The notes under the pieces: generated by a model
The model's database searches: none
Seen by the model: only the letters and a program-made list of their open reading frames with translations
What the model was told of the DNA's origin: nothing
Position numbers and translations under genes: made by a program
Source: BOG-1155 sp963717985
GTDB lineage: Bacteria; Desulfobacterota; Syntrophorhabdia; Syntrophorhabdales; WCHB1-27
DNA length: 64,000 bases
Reading direction: 5' to 3'
Assembly: GCA_963717985.1 (NCBI GenBank)
Contig: CAVQYC010000001.1
Coordinates: 310,001 to 374,000, forward strand
In this document: piece after piece, positions 1-9,647 of the stretch
Numbering within the stretch: position 1 is the stretch's first letter
Layout of the letters: every line of letters starts with the position of its first letter

Positions 1-121
1 TCCACACTACCTTAAGGCAGTCCATCGGGTCTATTTCATCGTAGTGCTGCCGTTCTCCCATTACCTCTCCCTTAACGGCCTCATGGCCACGCGTCGTCCG
101 CCCTCATCTCATCGGAGCCGT

Positions 122-1243
122 TCACCGGCTCATCGGGAAACATTTAAGCACCTCAGCCTCGACAACTTCCTTAAATTCCTTCTTGAAGCGCTTGCTGCTA
201 AACCTTTCGGCATTCCTTCGGATTGCGGCGTAATCGAACTTGCCCTGCGCCTTTTCGAACTCATCGACGGCCCCGATCACGCTTTCCACGCTTTGTTCGT
301 CGAAGAACACTCCCGTCTTGTCCGGCAGAACCGTCTCGCGGACCCCACCCTTGCCATAAGCAATCACCGGGGTACCGCATGCCTGCGCCTCGACCGGGAT
401 TATGCCAAAGTCCTCTTCAGCGGCGAAAACAAAAGCTTTCGCTTTTTGCATGTACCCTGCCAGCACGTCAGCCGGCTGATACCCCATCAGCTCAATGTTC
501 TTTCCCGCTCTTGACTTTATCTTTTTGAAGTCCGGGCCATCTCCTATCACCACAAGCCGCTTCGTTTTCATCGCCGAAAATGCGTCCACTATCAAGCCCA
601 TTCTCTTGTAAGGGACCATCCGCGAAGCCGTCAAATAATAATCGTCTTTATCGGCGCAGAAAGAAAACTGCGCGACATCTACCGGAGGATAGATTACGGC
701 TGCATCCCGGCGATATATTTTTTTAATGCGGCCGCATATGAATTGTGAATTTGCGATGAAGAAATCTACCCCGTTAGCCGTACCTAAATCCCAAAGCCGG
801 ATCCGATGCAGCAGCCATTTGACAAACCATCCCTTGACCCCTTTGTCCAATCCGGCTTCTTTCAGATACAGATGCTGCATATCCCAGGCGTATCGGATCG
901 GAGAATGAATATAAGAAATATGAAGTTGATCGAACCTTGTTAACACCCCTTTTGCCACGGCGTGGCTGCTGGATATTACCAAGTCGTAACCCGACATATC
1001 GAACTGCTCAACGGCCAACGGCATCAAGGGAATATAATGACGGTATTTGGTCCGCGCGAAGGGAAGTTTCTGAATAAAGCTGGTCTTCACTTCTTTTTGA
1101 AGAATGAACCCGCGCTCGTCGGGAGGCAGGAAATCGACGATGCTAAAAAGATCGGCGTCGGGATAGAGCGAAATAATGTTTTCCAGAACCTTTTCCGCAC
1201 CCGCGTAGGTCACGAGCCAATCGTGGAGAATAGCGATCTTCAT
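122..1243 (-). CDS. Glycosyltransferase family 4, surface glycan synthesis
   Basis: A 373-residue GT-B enzyme that probably transfers a sugar from a nucleotide-sugar donor to a membrane-bound glycan at the inner face of the cytoplasmic membrane. The N-terminal Rossmann half begins MKIAILHDWL and contains the AGAEKV acceptor-side motif common in the family. The C-terminal donor half carries the E-x7-E motif at about residues 277-285 (EDFGIIPVE), followed by ACGTPVIAY. There are no transmembrane segments. The start overlaps the stop of the upstream glycosyltransferase by four bases (ATGA), so the two are translationally coupled. This is the last gene of the minus-strand glycan operon that I can see; bases 1-121 hold nothing I can support. 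Donor and acceptor sugars cannot be deduced from sequence. Confidence 0.85.
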   Translation of the reverse strand: MKIAILHDWLVTYAGAEKVLENIISLYPDADLFSIVDFLPPDERGFILQKEVKTSFIQKLPFARTKYRHYIPLMPLAVEQFDMSGYDLVISSSHAVAKGVLTRFDQLHISYIHSPIRYAWDMQHLYLKEAGLDKGVKGWFVKWLLHRIRLWDLGTANGVDFFIANSQFICGRIKKIYRRDAAVIYPPVDVAQFSFCADKDDYYLTASRMVPYKRMGLIVDAFSAMKTKRLVVIGDGPDFKKIKSRAGKNIELMGYQPADVLAGYMQKAKAFVFAAEEDFGIIPVEAQACGTPVIAYGKGGVRETVLPDKTGVFFDEQSVESVIGAVDEFEKAQGKFDYAAIRRNAERFSSKRFKKEFKEVVEAEVLKCFPMSR

Positions 1244-2340
1244 CCCCCTAGGGTCTCCTGCATTACCCCCCAGGTCTCCCGGCTACACTTTTCCCAGGAA
1301 AGCTCCTTCAGCCGATGAAACGCCTTTGTGCGCAAAAGCTGCCCGAGGTCATCGTTTGAAAGGAGCTGCCTTATCTTTTGCGCTACATCTTCGGGGCTGA
1401 AGGGATCGCAGTAGAGTGCGGCATCCTTGCAGATTTCCTTTAAGGGAGCAATATCGGAAACGACGATGGGGCAACCGCAGGCCATGGCCTCCACGGGCGG
1501 GAAACCGAAACCTTCATAAAAAGAGGGGTAAACAAGACAGGCAGCTTTTTCGTAAAGGGCCCGCAACTGTCCGTCCGTTACGTAGCCGAGCACCGCAGTG
1601 TTCTTACCCGGCGATAACGGGGAACCGGAAAAAATTTTGTGGTTCGTGCTACCCGTAATGACAAGACAACAGTTCTCCTGGTCCAAAAGCTTGATTGCGG
1701 CCGTGATGCAGTCAAAATTCTTATTTGGGTTCATGCTGCCCACGGCGAGGATATACCGATACTCTCTCAGGTGGTTTCGCTCGATCACCTCGCAATCCGC
1801 GGGGGCGGAGAGGATATGTTCCTTTCCGTGGTATATGGCCCGCATCTTTTGCGGACTGATGCCGCAAAATCGAGCCAGCTCCTCTTTTGAAAACTGTGAC
1901 ACTGAAATAATTCTCTTGGACATAAACCCCAGGGCTGCCAGAAGGGCTTTATACCAAACCCGAAATGCAAATGAATATTCCCCGGGAAAAGCAAAGACTG
2001 ATGCGTCATGCATGGTTACCATCTGATTTCGTCTCATCACTGGGCCGGTGTTACACAAATTTACGATCAGCGCATCCGATGCAAAGACCGGCAGCTCGAA
2101 TTGCTCCCACAGATGACCGCCGAGCGCCCCGACTTGTCTCAGTGGAATGTTATTCAGAGGGAACCCCTGCTTTATCTTCTTCGGAGCCAGGAGGGAAAAG
2201 GAGTATTTGGATTTTTCAATTACTCCCTGGTCTATAAGCGCATCAATACCTTTTACCAGCTCGATGGCGTATCGTTGCACTCCGGTAACGGTCTGACTCA
2301 AAAACCGGCCGTTAAACGCTATTCTGTATAAATTGGACAT
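1240..2340 (-). CDS. Glycosyltransferase family 4, surface glycan synthesis
   Basis: A 366-residue GT-B glycosyltransferase. The N-terminus contains NGRFLSQTVTGVQRYA, a pattern typical of GT4 enzymes of O-antigen and capsule loci. The C-terminal half has the E-x7-E donor-binding motif at about residues 276-284 (EGFGFPPVE), followed by AMACGCPIVVSD. It is soluble and likely membrane-associated in the cytoplasm. It overlaps the Wzy-like gene upstream by 29 bases and the next glycosyltransferase by four, fitting one polycistronic message. Sugar specificity is unknown. Confidence 0.85.
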   Translation of the reverse strand: MSNLYRIAFNGRFLSQTVTGVQRYAIELVKGIDALIDQGVIEKSKYSFSLLAPKKIKQGFPLNNIPLRQVGALGGHLWEQFELPVFASDALIVNLCNTGPVMRRNQMVTMHDASVFAFPGEYSFAFRVWYKALLAALGFMSKRIISVSQFSKEELARFCGISPQKMRAIYHGKEHILSAPADCEVIERNHLREYRYILAVGSMNPNKNFDCITAAIKLLDQENCCLVITGSTNHKIFSGSPLSPGKNTAVLGYVTDGQLRALYEKAACLVYPSFYEGFGFPPVEAMACGCPIVVSDIAPLKEICKDAALYCDPFSPEDVAQKIRQLLSNDDLGQLLRTKAFHRLKELSWEKCSRETWGVMQETLGG

Positions 2341-3649
2341 GCGTGCGCGGTCGCCGTGTGCCGGGAACGACCAAAGGCCGGGAAGAGCCGGGCCGGCGTG
2401 GTCCTTGGGCGACGATTATGACCCATGTGAGCACTATCCAGTGCAGGTTTTTCATCGGTGAGAAAAACAGACTCAAAAAAACGATCGCGAACATAGATTG
2501 AATAACGGCAACCGAGATAATATCATCCAGGCCTAGGGCATCACACCGGGACCCCGCATGGTGAAAAGATACGTACGTGAAGAAAAATATCGCGACAAAT
2601 AACGCCAGTCCGATAATTCCCTCACTACAGGCTAATTGCGACGGGTAGTTATGCTCTGAGACCTGAAAATTTTGAGTTTGTTCGATAACGGTATCGGCGA
2701 CACCGGTCCCGATTATGGGAGAGGAGAGGAACCTGTCGAGACTGTCTGCCGATACCTGCTTCCTTAAGTCATCGCTTCTCTCTGCCATTTCGCCATACTC
2801 GCCCCCCTCGCCCGATGCGAAACCCAAACGGTAAAAGAGTAGTCTGGTATTCTCTGAAGACAGGACCAAACCAGAAACAAGAAGGGCGGCCAGTAATGGG
2901 AAAAGGAAATGCCTCACCAGTGTTGTGCGGGACCGCAGAAAATAAGGCATAGTGCTTTTCAAATAAACGAGCGCAAACACAAGCATCATGATCAGGACCT
3001 GCCTGGACCCCGCGTTGAAAAGCAGGACGACAAGAAATATCTGGGGCAGGTAGATCAGGCTTTTCAGGGTATTGCTTTTGATTTGATGAAGAATATAGAT
3101 CCCTATGAGGAACCCGAACAAGAGCATATAGGCAAATGAATTTTTATCTACCTCGCCGGGTATGCTGTAGAGCACGAATTGAGCTTCGATATTCATTAGC
3201 TCCAAATAAGATCGATAAAAGAACAGCGCATAAATCGAAAAGATTATTGTAAAGGCGTACATGCCTGAAAGAATATGCATATTGAAGAACTTCTTCGGCC
3301 GAAGGATACCGGCAACCGCAATGATGCAGCCGGCAACCGTGGAGGTGTAAATGTTCAAGCGCTCTGCATAACCACCGGAATTGATAAGGAACATCACCAG
3401 ACCCCATGCTGCGAAGCATGCAATCGATACCAATACCGGAAAAGTCCTTTTTTTGGTAAGAAACGTATCCCTGCCCTTGTTGATAAGAAAAAGCAACAAA
3501 GACCAAAGTAACAATGCGAGGATGACGTAAGAGGTACGGGGTTTCACTATCGCCTGAACCCAGTAATGGACGGTCAAGTCGAAGAAAAGAAAAGTGAGCA
3601 AGCCCAGGTAGACGAGATATTCGGTAAAACTTATGAGATATTTGACCAT
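2312..3649 (-). CDS. O-antigen polymerase/ligase-like membrane protein (Wzy/WaaL type)
   Basis: A 445-residue polytopic membrane protein with about ten to twelve hydrophobic segments and a larger periplasmic loop in the second half that contains the Wzy_C-like stretch SSPIIGTGVADTVIE followed by SEHNYPSQLACSEGIIG. Proteins of this family polymerise lipid-linked repeat units or ligate glycan chains at the periplasmic face. Polymerase and ligase cannot be told apart from sequence alone. The last 30 or so residues are Arg/Pro-rich and lie in the overlap with the following glycosyltransferase gene, so the natural C-terminus may be less conserved. Its position between glycosyltransferases supports a polymerase for the locus-specific glycan. 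Confidence 0.75.
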   Translation of the reverse strand: MVKYLISFTEYLVYLGLLTFLFFDLTVHYWVQAIVKPRTSYVILALLLWSLLLFLINKGRDTFLTKKRTFPVLVSIACFAAWGLVMFLINSGGYAERLNIYTSTVAGCIIAVAGILRPKKFFNMHILSGMYAFTIIFSIYALFFYRSYLELMNIEAQFVLYSIPGEVDKNSFAYMLLFGFLIGIYILHQIKSNTLKSLIYLPQIFLVVLLFNAGSRQVLIMMLVFALVYLKSTMPYFLRSRTTLVRHFLFPLLAALLVSGLVLSSENTRLLFYRLGFASGEGGEYGEMAERSDDLRKQVSADSLDRFLSSPIIGTGVADTVIEQTQNFQVSEHNYPSQLACSEGIIGLALFVAIFFFTYVSFHHAGSRCDALGLDDIISVAVIQSMFAIVFLSLFFSPMKNLHWIVLTWVIIVAQGPRRPGSSRPLVVPGTRRPRTHVQFIQNSV

Positions 3650-3676
3650 TTAGGGCGATCCCTTCTTAAGGCTTCA

Positions 3677-4483
3677 TTATCTCTTCAGGTTAAAGGACCT
3701 GCGCAGGAGAAACTTGCAAATGTTCTTGATGACGTGGGTCTTTGTGAGCATGTCCAGATTTTCGGATTTGAGATAATGATAGTTTATTTCGATTTCTTCG
3801 GCGAGGGCCCTTTGATTGATCGTCACGGTGGACTGGTCATCGTGTCGTCGCCAAAGGGATAATACTTCCGGGATCAGCGAAAAATCATAGTTTCCCGCCA
3901 ACCTCAGCCACAAATCATAGTCTTCAATATAGGAGCGGTGTGAATTGAACCCCCCGGCCAGGCTGAGCTGCTCCGACCTCACCATGACCGAGCTTACCGC
4001 TATAAAACAACCATATCTTAACAATAGCTGTCTATTATGCTCTTTCGAGAAAGACGAAAAAGGAAGGTTTATTATCTTCGATCTGTTCAGCGGTACGTGT
4101 GTGCCGTCTGCGAGCAATGCATCGGAATAACCGAAGGTCAATACGGCCTTCGGATGTGATGTCAACGTCCGAACCTGCACATCCAGTTTCGTCTTGACCC
4201 ACACGTCGTCGTGATCAATAAAAGCGATATATTCCCCGCCGGAAAGTTCGAGTGCCTTATTACGTGCATATGCCAGCCCCCGGTTTTCCTGGTAATGATA
4301 GACTATCGGGCAGCCTCCTCTTCTGTACCCCTGAATAATGGTTTCAGTTGAATCCGTAGACCCGTCATTGATGACAATGAGCTCCCAGTCCGTATGTGTC
4401 TGATCAACGATGCTGTCCAAAGTCTCCCGCAGATATTTTTCTGACTTGTAGCAGCACAGATTGATGCTTACCTTCGGAGCCAC
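3677..4483 (-). CDS. Glycosyltransferase family 2
   Basis: A 268-residue GT-A glycosyltransferase. The N-terminus reads VSINLCCYKSEKYLRETLDS, the usual family 2 opening. The nucleotide-binding part has VINDGSTD at about residues 37-44, and the metal-binding DxD equivalent is DHDD at about residue 90. EDYDLWLRL at about residue 187 corresponds to the catalytic-base ED motif. It is soluble, with no membrane segment. It lies between the disrupted aminotransferase and the Wzy-like gene of the glycan operon and is likely cotranscribed. Donor and acceptor are unknown. Confidence 0.85.
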   Translation of the reverse strand: MAPKVSINLCCYKSEKYLRETLDSIVDQTHTDWELIVINDGSTDSTETIIQGYRRGGCPIVYHYQENRGLAYARNKALELSGGEYIAFIDHDDVWVKTKLDVQVRTLTSHPKAVLTFGYSDALLADGTHVPLNRSKIINLPFSSFSKEHNRQLLLRYGCFIAVSSVMVRSEQLSLAGGFNSHRSYIEDYDLWLRLAGNYDFSLIPEVLSLWRRHDDQSTVTINQRALAEEIEINYHYLKSENLDMLTKTHVIKNICKFLLRRSFNLKR

Positions 4484-5245
4484 TTTTCACACTTTTGCTT
4501 TTTCGCTTTCCCACGCCGATTCGTCAAAAGGAACGGCGTGTTCATTCTGATCGCCGATGCATCTCGGAGTCAACCTTTTATGCTCTGAAGAAACTCGCCA
4601 CCGACGTGATAACCAGATCGATATCGGCCTCTGTCATGTCATAATATAAAGGCAATGTAAGGATCTCTTTCCATATCTGATCGGTTACCGGCAAGGGCTT
4701 ATTGTATGGGGCAAAGAATGGCTGGATGTGGTTGGCTATGTAGTGGATGCCCGTTCCTACGCCCCTCTCTTGAAGAAAATCCATGAGGGCCTCCCTCTTG
4801 TCGGCACGCACCCTGACCATATAGATAAATGGAGCCGTTTCGTCCAAGTTCCACTCCAGGATCTTTACACCCTCCAATTTTTCAAAATGATCGTTGTACA
4901 ACTTAACAATACGCCTCTTCTTTTCGATAAACGTATCCAGTTTCTTGAATTGGGCCAGCCCTATAGCCGCACTGATGTTGCTCATATGACAGCGGTACCC
5001 CTGTGTCGTTACTTCATAGAACCAGCTCCGTTCGTTCGTGTACCTATACCAGCTGTCCTTGTCGATCCCCAGGGTTCTTTTTCGGCGGATCTCTTCTGCG
5101 ATATCCTTATCGGCAAGCGCTATTGCCCCGCCTTCTCCGCAGGTTATATTCTTGATCGGATCGAAGCTGAAGCACGCGACATCCCCGAAGCTTCCTATTT
5201 TTTTCCCTTTATAGGATGAGCCGAACGCATGGGCTGCATCTTCTA

Positions 5246-6361
5246 GAGCGTTTCTCAGAAATAATTACCGTTTGATGTTGATAATTCTAGACATTCCTAG
5301 AGACATGTGGTTACATATGAATCATGGCCCAACGGTATCTCACTCCCAATGGGGAGAACGCATCGCTCGCCGATCTTCAGGCAGTTCGGAAGGCCGGCAA
5401 CAAGGAAACCGATCGGCGATGCCTTGTTATTATCATGCTTCTCACCGGCTCTCCCAGGGAACAGGCGATGAAGGTGCTCGTTCTGTCGGAGAGCGCAATA
5501 AAGAAGATCATCAGGGCCTTCAATGCCTATGGCGTCGACGGTCTTGTTGCGAAGAGACGGACAGGACGCAAACCTCTTATTACAGGCGAAAAGAAAGAAG
5601 AGATTATCGAAGAGTTCGAAGAACCGGGACGCGCCCAGAGGACGTTCTGGACAGCCTCTGCCTTCCATGGTCACATCACGGCCAAGTACTCCGTTGAGTG
5701 TTCCTACAACACGGTTCTTCGTCTTCTCCACGAGAAGGGCTATGTACTGAAAGTGCCGAGGCCCTGGCCGGACAGACAGGATGAGAAGCTGAGAGAGGAG
5801 TTCAAGGATCAACTACGGAGCCTTGCGGAGCATCCCGACGTTGATCTGTGGTACGGGGATGAAACCGGAATTGACGGTGAACCGAGACCGCGTCGGGGTT
5901 GGGCCATGAAAGGATCTAAGCCCCGAGTAGTCCATAATGGCGATCATATCCGGCTGAACATCGTTGGAACCGTCTGCCCCCGCACCGGGGAGTTCTTCGC
6001 CATTGAGGCAAGTCATTGCGATACGGATGTTTTCCAGGCATTCCTCGATGAAGCCGCTCAATCAATCACCCCTTCCCGGAAACGGAATATTCTCATTCTC
6101 GATAATGCTTCCTGGCATAAACGGAAGAGTCTTAACTGGCACTTCTTTGAACCGGTTTATCTTCCTCCCTATTCGCCAGACTTCAATCCTATAGAAAGGG
6201 TTTGGCTCATCATGAAGGCCGAGCACTTCGCGAACATCCACTGCAAGAGCAAAGCTGCCCTGATCGAGAGGGCCGATCATGCCCTCTGCGATCTCATGGA
6301 TAATCCCATAAAAGTTGCGTCTGCGGCGACTCCAATCGTTACTTAATTCTGGAGAAGAGTC
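5246..6361 (+). mobile_element. IS630-family insertion sequence, 1116 bp, with TA target duplication
   Basis: The element lies between two TA dinucleotides (5244-5245 and 6362-6363), the target duplication expected for the IS630/mariner group. The ends are imperfect inverted repeats of about 25 bases: the left end contains TTCTCAGAAATAATTACCG and the right end, read on the other strand, TTCTCCAGAATTAAGTAACG. Removing the element plus one TA exactly restores the interrupted aminotransferase frame, which fixes both boundaries. It carries one full-length transposase gene, so it may still be mobile. Confidence 0.9.
5324..6346 (+). CDS. IS630-family transposase
   Basis: A 340-residue DDE transposase. 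An N-terminal helix-turn-helix region (about residues 20-75, with LSESAIKKIIRAFNAYGVDG) and a linker precede the catalytic core. The acidic triad appears intact: the first Asp in GDETGID (about residue 179), the second in LDNASWH (about 260), and the Glu in NPIERVW (about 291). Length and motifs are typical for the family, and no frameshift is visible. It is transcribed opposite to the disrupted host gene and catalyses cut-and-paste movement into TA sites. Confidence 0.93.
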   Translation: MAQRYLTPNGENASLADLQAVRKAGNKETDRRCLVIIMLLTGSPREQAMKVLVLSESAIKKIIRAFNAYGVDGLVAKRRTGRKPLITGEKKEEIIEEFEEPGRAQRTFWTASAFHGHITAKYSVECSYNTVLRLLHEKGYVLKVPRPWPDRQDEKLREEFKDQLRSLAEHPDVDLWYGDETGIDGEPRPRRGWAMKGSKPRVVHNGDHIRLNIVGTVCPRTGEFFAIEASHCDTDVFQAFLDEAAQSITPSRKRNILILDNASWHKRKSLNWHFFEPVYLPPYSPDFNPIERVWLIMKAEHFANIHCKSKAALIERADHALCDLMDNPIKVASAATPIVT

Positions 6362-6868
6362 TATGATAAAAAGATTATGTTTTTCCCCCATATCCAGGAG
6401 GCTGTCCATATCGCACGCGTTTCCGCAATAATGCACGGGCATGATCGCTTTCGTCCGCCTGGTGATTTTCTTTTCTGCATCTCCGATATCAATGTTTAGG
6501 GTGTGAGGGTCAACTTCACAGAATACCGGCGCTGCACGCAGAGCCGTTATTGCTTGTATGCTTGCGCAGAACGTAAGGGAAGGGACAATAACTTCATCAC
6601 CTTTGCCTATGCCGAAGGCATCCAGGGCGATATGAAGCGCAGAGGTGCCGGTATTCACCGCGATGACGTTTGTCACCCTCAAATATTCCCGGATTGTTTT
6701 CTCAAATTCAAAGACCGTCGAGCCCAAGCCGAGCCAACCGGTTTGAAATACCTTTTGGATTTCCTCGATTTCTTCCTGACCTAACGAGGGACATGAGACG
6801 GGTATCATACAACCTTCCCTTCCATGATGATATGAAATACAACGGGATTTATGGACCGGCTGGTGTGC

Positions 6869-8050
6869 TCAGTTTCTCAAATACTTCAAATAATCCGCCA
6901 GTATGTGAAAGGCAAATTTTCGAGGCGTCTCTTTTCTCTTAATGAAGGATTCCTGATAGCGCTGATATTTTGAACGATCGAACCGGAATTCCGCTTCAAA
7001 CTCCATTGTGTGGGGTTCCGAAATGTTTATCGGAGATTTTCCCAGGCGATCAGCCATTTCATTGGTCAATGATTCAAGACGTGTCTCTTTGAACATATCG
7101 AGGGTAATGAATATAACCGGCTTCCTGTACAGTACTGCAAAGTTCAGCGCGACGCTGCCGTGCAACAGAACGATTGCCGCATCTCGCACCAATTCGGCAG
7201 TTTTGCCTCTCGTTATTTCTCTGCCTTGAAACAGGTCTCCCCTTTCTTCATACTTGGATCTCGGATGGGCGGCAATCTTGACCTGCAGGCCGGTCTGCTT
7301 TTCAAAGGCAGCAAAGTATTTTAACAGCGTGGAGTAGTATGCATCCGGGTCGTAACGCGGACTATTCTTGTTGTAGAGATAATCGGAATGGAAGGGCACA
7401 TATTGGTCCAGAAACACGGCGTAATCGCCGGAGCGGCGGCGCGGGCCGGCTCCTTGCTGCTCGAGAGCCAGATACAAATCGTAATCCAGGGCATGGCACC
7501 AGATTATCCGCGAGTCCGTCGAGTTGGGATATTTGAAACAGACCGTTTCGCCGCCGCCTGCCAGAATAAAGTCGGCCGGCTTTAATCTCCACAGCTTATG
7601 TGGTATTCTTCTGACCGCGTAGTCCAGGAGCTTGCCCGGCTGCTTGCGGAGACCCGCCAACCTTGCAAGAATACGCCGTTTTTGCGCTGCTTTGATCGCG
7701 GGCAGCTCGCCGACAAGATGTTTTACATTAAACACATGGTTACTGACTCTTAGGGCGCTGAAAATATTCCGGTGCTTCCAGGTGAAATCCAGGTAGATCA
7801 ACACAGCGGTATCCGCCCGTATCCCCCTGATTGCGCTCAATACGGCCTTTTCCGTCTGAAACGCCCGGAGGTTTTCAAAGATAAACCTATCGGGGGGCAC
7901 ATATCTTTGGGAGATTTCCGGGTAGACGACGGGGCTGCAGTCCCAGGCTTCCATAGGAAATCCTTTGCTTTCGAGGATTTCAAACCCAAACATCTTATAA
8001 TCCCTATAATTAAATGGATTGTCGGTGAGAAAGATAACTTTCTTAATCAT
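6869..8050 (-). CDS. Putative GT-B glycosyltransferase or capsule-type protein
   Basis: A 393-residue soluble protein of the glycan operon. The first 130 residues resemble a Rossmann half (VIFLTDNPFNYRDYKMFGFEIL). The C-terminal half contains a pattern seen in GT-B enzymes of sialic-acid and capsule loci: IAAHPRSKYEERG at about residue 267, then ITRGKTAELVRDAAIVLLHG and SVALNFAVLYRKPVIFITLD. No membrane segments are present. I cannot assign a specific family; fold and neighbourhood suggest a glycosyltransferase using an activated acidic sugar. It sits 36 bases downstream of the methyltransferase gene and is probably cotranscribed with it. Confidence 0.55.
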   Translation of the reverse strand: MIKKVIFLTDNPFNYRDYKMFGFEILESKGFPMEAWDCSPVVYPEISQRYVPPDRFIFENLRAFQTEKAVLSAIRGIRADTAVLIYLDFTWKHRNIFSALRVSNHVFNVKHLVGELPAIKAAQKRRILARLAGLRKQPGKLLDYAVRRIPHKLWRLKPADFILAGGGETVCFKYPNSTDSRIIWCHALDYDLYLALEQQGAGPRRRSGDYAVFLDQYVPFHSDYLYNKNSPRYDPDAYYSTLLKYFAAFEKQTGLQVKIAAHPRSKYEERGDLFQGREITRGKTAELVRDAAIVLLHGSVALNFAVLYRKPVIFITLDMFKETRLESLTNEMADRLGKSPINISEPHTMEFEAEFRFDRSKYQRYQESFIKRKETPRKFAFHILADYLKYLRN

Positions 8051-8086
8051 GCCTTATTGCAAGCACTCAGGTCTATTTGACGAGAA

Positions 8087-8836
8087 TTATGCGTGAACGC
8101 CCGCGATCCAGTACGTATGGTCATGGGGCGGATCGACCAGGCCATCGGCAATTTCGCAAAATCCCGCCTTCTCCATAGCCTCGGCGAATTCGCGCCGGTT
8201 TCTGATATATCCCCAAAACTGTCGCGGGTCTCGTAGGCCTATCTTTCTCGCAGGGAGAGGCAGGGCGGCTCTAATCCTTCGCAAAACGCCCTTGAAGGGA
8301 TTCGTGTGATAGTCGAAGGAGACACTGAATAACAGGCAACGCCCGCCGGGCAAGAGCCTCTCTTTCACCGCCTTTAGCAGATCGATGAATTCTTCCTGAT
8401 CAAAACAGTATTCAATAGCCGACAGCAAAGCCACGGCATAAAAACTGCCGTCGGGCACACAACCGGGAAACAACCCCCTATGGATTTTTGATTCGGGAAT
8501 TTGTCCCGCAATCCAACGCAGCGAGACGTCGGAGATCTCCGTGACCTCCAGGTCGTCGTAGCCTTTGTCGACAAGCGCTTTTTCGATGATGCCCAGTCCG
8601 CAGCCGATAGAGAGTATCCTGGATTCCCGCGGAATCCTTGCACTGTTTACCAGGAAATCGGCAACCGATAGTTTCTCAAGAACCCATTTCCGGTCGAGCT
8701 GGTTCCAATCTTTATATCTTTCAAAAAAAACCGCGTAGAAACGCCGATAGAAATCGACACCGGCCGGCTTTGACGACATTTCCGTAAAAGATTCGAATGG
8801 AATACCGTGCCATTCAGTCTGGTAGAGTTTTCGCAT
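8087..8836 (-). CDS. SAM-dependent methyltransferase (class I) of the glycan operon
   Basis: About 249 residues with a Rossmann-type methyltransferase core: motif I at about residues 74-82 (ILSIGCGLGI), the acidic motif II region (LEVTEISD), and LLSAIEYCFDQEEF followed by LLPGGRCLLFSVS as later motifs. The substrate is probably a sugar, lipid head group or small intermediate of the locus. I prefer the ATG at 8836 because GGGGAG lies at good spacing upstream; an in-frame ATG four codons earlier has no spacing for a ribosome site. The start overlaps the upstream LicD-like gene. Confidence 0.75.
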   Translation of the reverse strand: MRKLYQTEWHGIPFESFTEMSSKPAGVDFYRRFYAVFFERYKDWNQLDRKWVLEKLSVADFLVNSARIPRESRILSIGCGLGIIEKALVDKGYDDLEVTEISDVSLRWIAGQIPESKIHRGLFPGCVPDGSFYAVALLSAIEYCFDQEEFIDLLKAVKERLLPGGRCLLFSVSFDYHTNPFKGVLRRIRAALPLPARKIGLRDPRQFWGYIRNRREFAEAMEKAGFCEIADGLVDPPHDHTYWIAGVHA

Positions 8837-9647
8837 AGTGCTCCCCATCCTTTTCGTTTGTTGCTATGGCTTCCAAGCCGCCGCATTCCTTCCACCAGTC
8901 CCATTTCCTTTTGGGTATCCGCCAGTCCGGCCCATACACAAAGGACAGATATTTTTCCGGTTCCGCGGGAATATGCACACCCACGCCGAGGAAGTGGATC
9001 TCCTTGAAAGCCCCAAAGACATCAAGCGGAACATGCCATTTGACGATCCCAGCACTGGGATACCGCAGATTCAAAGGCTTGATCCGGGAGAGCATCCACT
9101 CTCGGAAAAAGTCCGGCAGACTACGAACAATCCCACTAAAGGCATCAATGGCTACGAGCTTCAAAGTATTGTTCCGGATTCCCCCTTTGCTGCCTCCTGG
9201 CTGCTCCAGGCAGTCCTCGATTTTTCGAATTAACCTCCGAAGCAATCCCCCTTTTGGCGCCACCCACTTCGTGCTAGCCGAGGAGCCGTCTTTTTGATAA
9301 AAAGTGATATCGACCTTCTTTCCGGATACACCCAGGAAGTGGATGCAATCCATCTCCCGAGGAATATCTTCCACGCGAAAACCCCTATCCTCAAAATGAC
9401 TGATCAATAGCTCGCGGTTCGCCTGATCTTTCCACACCCCAAAATCGATGTCGTGATCCCATGCTATCAGCTGTCGGTCCCGGATACAGCCAAGCAGGCT
9501 CCCCTGATCCAACCAAAAAAAGACCCCGGTCTTCTGCAAAGTGGCGGCAGCCTCCCGGAAGACTTTCTTGGTTGCGCAGGTATCGGTTTCCGTTACCTCC
9601 GCCTCGGCGTCGCCGAAGCCTGCCCCCGGAGATACGCTTTCAGGCAT
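8814..9647 (-). CDS. LicD/fukutin-like phosphotransferase
   Basis: A 277-residue protein of the LicD/fukutin nucleotidyltransferase fold. The region around residues 44-70 (WLDQGSLLGCIRD followed by LIAWDHDIDFGVW) matches the family core GxLLGxxRxxxxIxWDxDxD. LicD proteins transfer phosphocholine, phosphoethanolamine or related groups from a CDP carrier onto glycans. The gene overlaps by eight bases the end of the large gene upstream, whose nucleotidyltransferase, PLP and methyltransferase domains could together make such a CDP carrier. That pairing is the best clue to function; the exact group transferred is unknown. Confidence 0.7.
   Translation of the reverse strand: MPESVSPGAGFGDAEAEVTETDTCATKKVFREAAATLQKTGVFFWLDQGSLLGCIRDRQLIAWDHDIDFGVWKDQANRELLISHFEDRGFRVEDIPREMDCIHFLGVSGKKVDITFYQKDGSSASTKWVAPKGGLLRRLIRKIEDCLEQPGGSKGGIRNNTLKLVAIDAFSGIVRSLPDFFREWMLSRIKPLNLRYPSAGIVKWHVPLDVFGAFKEIHFLGVGVHIPAEPEKYLSFVYGPDWRIPKRKWDWWKECGGLEAIATNEKDGEHYAKTLPD

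Larger units (their letters stand above)
4578..6808 (-). pseudogene. DegT/DnrJ/EryC1 sugar aminotransferase, disrupted by IS630-type element
   Basis: A PLP-dependent sugar aminotransferase of the nucleotide-sugar type (for example forming 4-amino-4,6-dideoxy sugars for the glycan). The N-terminal half is at 6808-6362: VNTGTSALHIALDAFGIGKGDEVIVPS and ending HNLFII. The C-terminal half is at 5245-4578: EDAAHAFGSSYKGKK, with the cofactor lysine in FDPIKNITCGEGG. Deleting bases 5246-6361 and one copy of the flanking TA restores a continuous reading frame of 370 codons (HNLFII joins EDAAHAF), the normal family length. The gene is therefore inactive only because of the insertion. The C-terminal part also has an internal ATG at 4985, but a protein made from it would lack the PLP lysine. 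Confidence 0.9.

Noticed and set aside
44..514. A 156-codon plus-strand frame at the window start
   Set aside because: It is antisense to the first glycosyltransferase gene, which has clear GT4 motifs.
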